Assembly: GCA_964244295.1 (NCBI GenBank)
Contig: CAXTIG010000007.1
Location: forward strand, 1 to 64,000
DNA length: 64,000 bases
DNA from: JAJAZB01 sp964244295
GTDB lineage: Bacteria > Bacteroidota > Bacteroidia > Cytophagales > Spirosomataceae
Direction: 5' to 3'
The translations under genes were made by a program, and so were the position numbers. The notes under the pieces were generated by a model. The model worked only from the letters and a program-made list of their open reading frames with translations, was not told where the DNA came from and searched no databases. Below, piece after piece: positions 62,067 through 64,000 of this stretch (its first letter is position 1; the number at the start of each line of letters is the position of its first letter).

Positions 62067-62087
62067 GGTACGCTTAAAATGACACGG

Positions 62088-62114
62088 CCCCGAGTCCCAG
62101 GCTTCGGGGCTTTT
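62088..62114 (+). terminator. Terminator after the small membrane protein
   Basis: GCCCCGA/TCGGGGC stem followed by TTTTGTG, 22 bp after the stop. Confidence 0.75.
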
Positions 62115-62337
62115 GTGTTTCCAGGGTATGGTTTAACGGGATTTCTGTAACCCATCAGGGAGGCATTTGGTAGTTGGTTTGACCGGGATCAGGAAAATTC
62201 AATCGCTGAATCACCGCCTTCCCAGCCCGAAGCCGACAAACCGCCCAAAATGCAACGAGGAGTGCTGTAAGGAGAATTTATGACCCCGGGGATGGGGGAT
62301 GTAAGGACTTGTTTCAACCAGCGTTGTCCCTGAAAAC
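62115..62337. other. Non-coding gap before tRNA-Gly
   Basis: About 220 bp with no gene; the open frames here are shadows. Nothing else is evident. Confidence 0.5.
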
Positions 62338-62369
62338 AAAAAAGCACCCAACCTTTCAGCCAAGTGCTT
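62338..62369 (-). terminator. Terminator of tRNA-Gly
   Basis: On the minus strand AAGCAC pairs with GTGCTT and is followed by T6, 12 bp after the tRNA 3-prime end. Confidence 0.8.
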
Positions 62370-62380
62370 GATTACAAACG

Positions 62381-62453
62381 AGCGGGAAATGGGTCTCGAA
62401 CCCACGACCTACAGCTTGGGAAGCTGTCGCTCTACCAACTGAGCTACTCCCGC
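62381..62453 (-). tRNA. tRNA-Gly (anticodon CCC)
   Basis: The minus strand starts GCGGGAGTAGCTCAGTTGGT and forms a full cloverleaf: a 7-bp acceptor stem, D arm, anticodon stem ACAGC/GCTGT around loop TTCCCAA (anticodon CCC, reading GGG), and T arm GTGGGTTCGAGACCCAT. The discriminator is U, as usual for glycine; CCA is not encoded. Confidence 0.95.
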
Positions 62454-62536
62454 TTGGAGACCACAAGTTTACGGGAAAAAATTGACTGCCTCAACCGCCT
62501 TCCCGTAAAAAAATGGTCAAGTCGTTCTGTGATGCC

Positions 62537-62902
62537 CTATTTCACCATTGAAAGCAAGGCAGAAACCAGCCCATTGACCAGCCACACGCAGCCTTTGAGC
62601 ATCGCTTCGCCGAGGGCTTTGAAGCCATTGGCTACCCATTTGCCCAGGGTGGAGGTAAAGGTGGCGGGTTCGTACGATTTGGGGCTGTTGCCTTTCCCTT
62701 CGACGGCTTTCGGGGTGGCAACGGAATGGCCCGAAACCGGTTTAGCCTGGGCCGACTTCAGCACGCCGTGGCTGCGCTGGGTAGGCATCAGCACGGAGCG
62801 TTCAGGCAGGCCGAAGCCCGTACTCAGGTTGAGAATCAACGCCGTGCCGAGCAAGAGCAACAGACGGGTAGACAGCGAATGGAGTGTAGTGGACCGGTTC
62901 AT
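62537..62902 (-). CDS. Small membrane-associated protein of unknown function
   Basis: A 121-residue protein with an N-terminal hydrophobic helix (RLLLLLGTALILNLSTGFG, a signal peptide or anchor), a polar linker with KPVSGHSVATPKAVEGKG, and a C-terminal hydrophobic helix (LKGCVWLVNGLVSALLSMV). No family recognised. The layout suggests a small exported protein attached by its C-terminal helix. It stands between tRNA-Gly and the MBL hydrolase. Confidence 0.6.
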   Translation of the reverse strand: MNRSTTLHSLSTRLLLLLGTALILNLSTGFGLPERSVLMPTQRSHGVLKSAQAKPVSGHSVATPKAVEGKGNSPKSYEPATFTSTLGKWVANGFKALGEAMLKGCVWLVNGLVSALLSMVK

Positions 62903-63004
62903 GGGAGTTGGTCGAAAATACTCGGCAATTTTACCGAATTTCTTTGGGCAAAAGAAGCTTACGCGCTTTTTTTCAGAGCGTTCCGTTCAAAATATAGGCA
63001 AAAA

Positions 63005-64000
63005 TTAGCGCCACCAGGGGCGGCTGGGGTACGGGCCACCCACCATGACCGGCTCCCCGATTTTCGGCGTGGTCACAGGCAGGTTTAGCTCACGGGCCTT
63101 TTGGGTGACGCGCTCGATGGGGTCCGTCCAGGCGTGGAGGGCGAGCGTGAATTTGCCCCAGTGGACGGGCAACAGGGTTTTAGCTTTCAAATCGAGGGCC
63201 GCCTGGGCTACTTCTTCGGGCATCATGTGGATGAACGGCCACTGCCGGTCGTACTGCCCGTCTTCGAGCAGGGCCAGGTCGAAGGGGCCGTATCGCTCGC
63301 CGATTTCGCGGAAGTGCGGGCCGTAGCCGGAGTCGCCGCCGAGGTAGAGCGTGTGCGTGGCCGAGCGCAGCACGAAGCCCACCCAGAGGGTTTTGCCCCG
63401 CGTCAATCCGCGTCCGGAAAAGTGCCGCGCCGGGGTCGCGACGAGCGAAAGCCCGTCGGCAACCTGTCCGCTTTCCCACCAATCGTACTCGGTGATTTTC
63501 TGGGGCGAAATCCCCCAGCGTTCGAGGTGGCCCCCCACGCCGAGGGCGGCGTGAAACGCCGCCGTTTTCGGGATGAGTTGGCGAATGGTTTCGTAGTCGA
63601 GGTGGTCGTAGTGGTCGTGGGTGAGGATCACCGCGTCGAGGGGCGGCAGGTCGGCCACCGAATACACGCGGGTGCCTGGATAGCTGCCCGTGCCGACAAA
63701 CTGCACCGGCGAGGCCCGGTTGCTGAACACCGGATCGATGAGCAGGTTTTTCCCCCCGATGCGGATGAAGTACGAGGAATGCCCAAACCAGACCACGATG
63801 GGCGAATCGCCCGCCAGGGTTTTCAAATCGGTTTTTACCGAAGGCAGCGGGGCCGACGGTTCGCGGTTCGCCGTTTTGCCAAAGAAAAAATCCCGCGCCA
63901 TTGTCAGGTACGAGGCATCCGGAGCCAGCATCGGCGTTTCGAGGGGGTAATGAAACGTCCCGTCGCGGTAATTCGGCGATTTTTCGATGCGCGCCAGGCG
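63005..64000 (-). CDS. MBL-fold metal-dependent hydrolase (partial)
   Basis: About 330 residues of a metallo-beta-lactamase-fold enzyme, cut at its N-terminus by the window end. Zinc motif ILTHDHYDHLDY is intact, with further ligands near ATPARHFSG, LGGDSGYGPHFRE and LLPVHWGKF. The order and WFGHSSYFIRIGG match the NAPE-PLD/UlaG-like family, which acts on lipid-type or phosphodiester substrates in some members. The internal ATG at 63931 is not the start, because coding sequence continues in frame to 64000. Confidence 0.88.
   Translation of the reverse strand, partial: RLARIEKSPNYRDGTFHYPLETPMLAPDASYLTMARDFFFGKTANREPSAPLPSVKTDLKTLAGDSPIVVWFGHSSYFIRIGGKNLLIDPVFSNRASPVQFVGTGSYPGTRVYSVADLPPLDAVILTHDHYDHLDYETIRQLIPKTAAFHAALGVGGHLERWGISPQKITEYDWWESGQVADGLSLVATPARHFSGRGLTRGKTLWVGFVLRSATHTLYLGGDSGYGPHFREIGERYGPFDLALLEDGQYDRQWPFIHMMPEEVAQAALDLKAKTLLPVHWGKFTLALHAWTDPIERVTQKARELNLPVTTPKIGEPVMVGGPYPSRPWWR

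Overview
The window looks like a chromosomal segment of a GC-rich member of the Bacteroidota, most likely order Cytophagales (Spirosoma-like). The evidence is two proteins ending in type IX secretion (T9SS) sorting domains, a fused MurF-alanine racemase, BlaI/M56 regulation, TAnnTTTG promoter boxes and an almost complete lack of Shine-Dalgarno sequences. No rRNA, phage, transposase or CRISPR array is present. One tRNA (Gly, CCC) is present.

Layout. 0.5-4.3 kb: a glycan or natural-product-like cluster (GT2 glycosyltransferase, SAM methyltransferase, PIG-L deacetylase, acyl-CoA-dehydrogenase-like enzyme). 4.4-13.6 kb: mixed housekeeping genes (pentapeptide repeat protein, pterin dehydratase, RsmI, DUF4105 protein, inositol phosphatase, FeoB-associated protein, a HEPN pair, DUF819 permease, Gfo/Idh/MocA oxidoreductase, membrane-anchored hydrolase). 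14.2-26.8 kb: one 4229-residue cell-surface protein made of about 45 fibronectin type III modules, with a recent 1068-bp internal tandem duplication. 27-35 kb: CorA, a secreted or membrane protein, MurF-Alr, a four-helix-bundle protein and a BlaI/BlaR1-like pair. 35-43.5 kb: coiled-coil protein, THUMP-like methyltransferase, two paralogous MFS carriers on either side of a second HEPN pair, and acetyl-CoA synthetase. 43.5-49 kb: a truncated GH130 gene, secreted proteins and a T9SS-exported ELWxxDGT-repeat protein. 50-54.7 kb: histidine kinase, LytTR regulator and ABC exporter. 54.7-57.8 kb: a decayed defence-type island (P-loop fragment, DUF559 nuclease, ruined type I restriction subunit HsdR) followed by two tandem RelE/ParE-like toxin-antitoxin modules. 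57.9-64 kb: DNA polymerase I, small exported proteins, tRNA-Gly and an MBL-fold hydrolase cut by the window end.

The most unusual theme is palindromic repeat DNA. At least ten inverted-repeat elements with perfect or near-perfect arms of 15-64 bp sit between genes. One with perfect 43-bp arms lies in frame inside the alanine racemase half of murF-alr, and another supplies a gene's stop codon. Other notable points are two HEPN gene pairs with non-nucleotidyltransferase partners, both damaged; gene conversion between the two toxin genes; a run of four BlaI-type operators; and several probably leaderless genes. All assignments are by reading motifs; no database search was possible.
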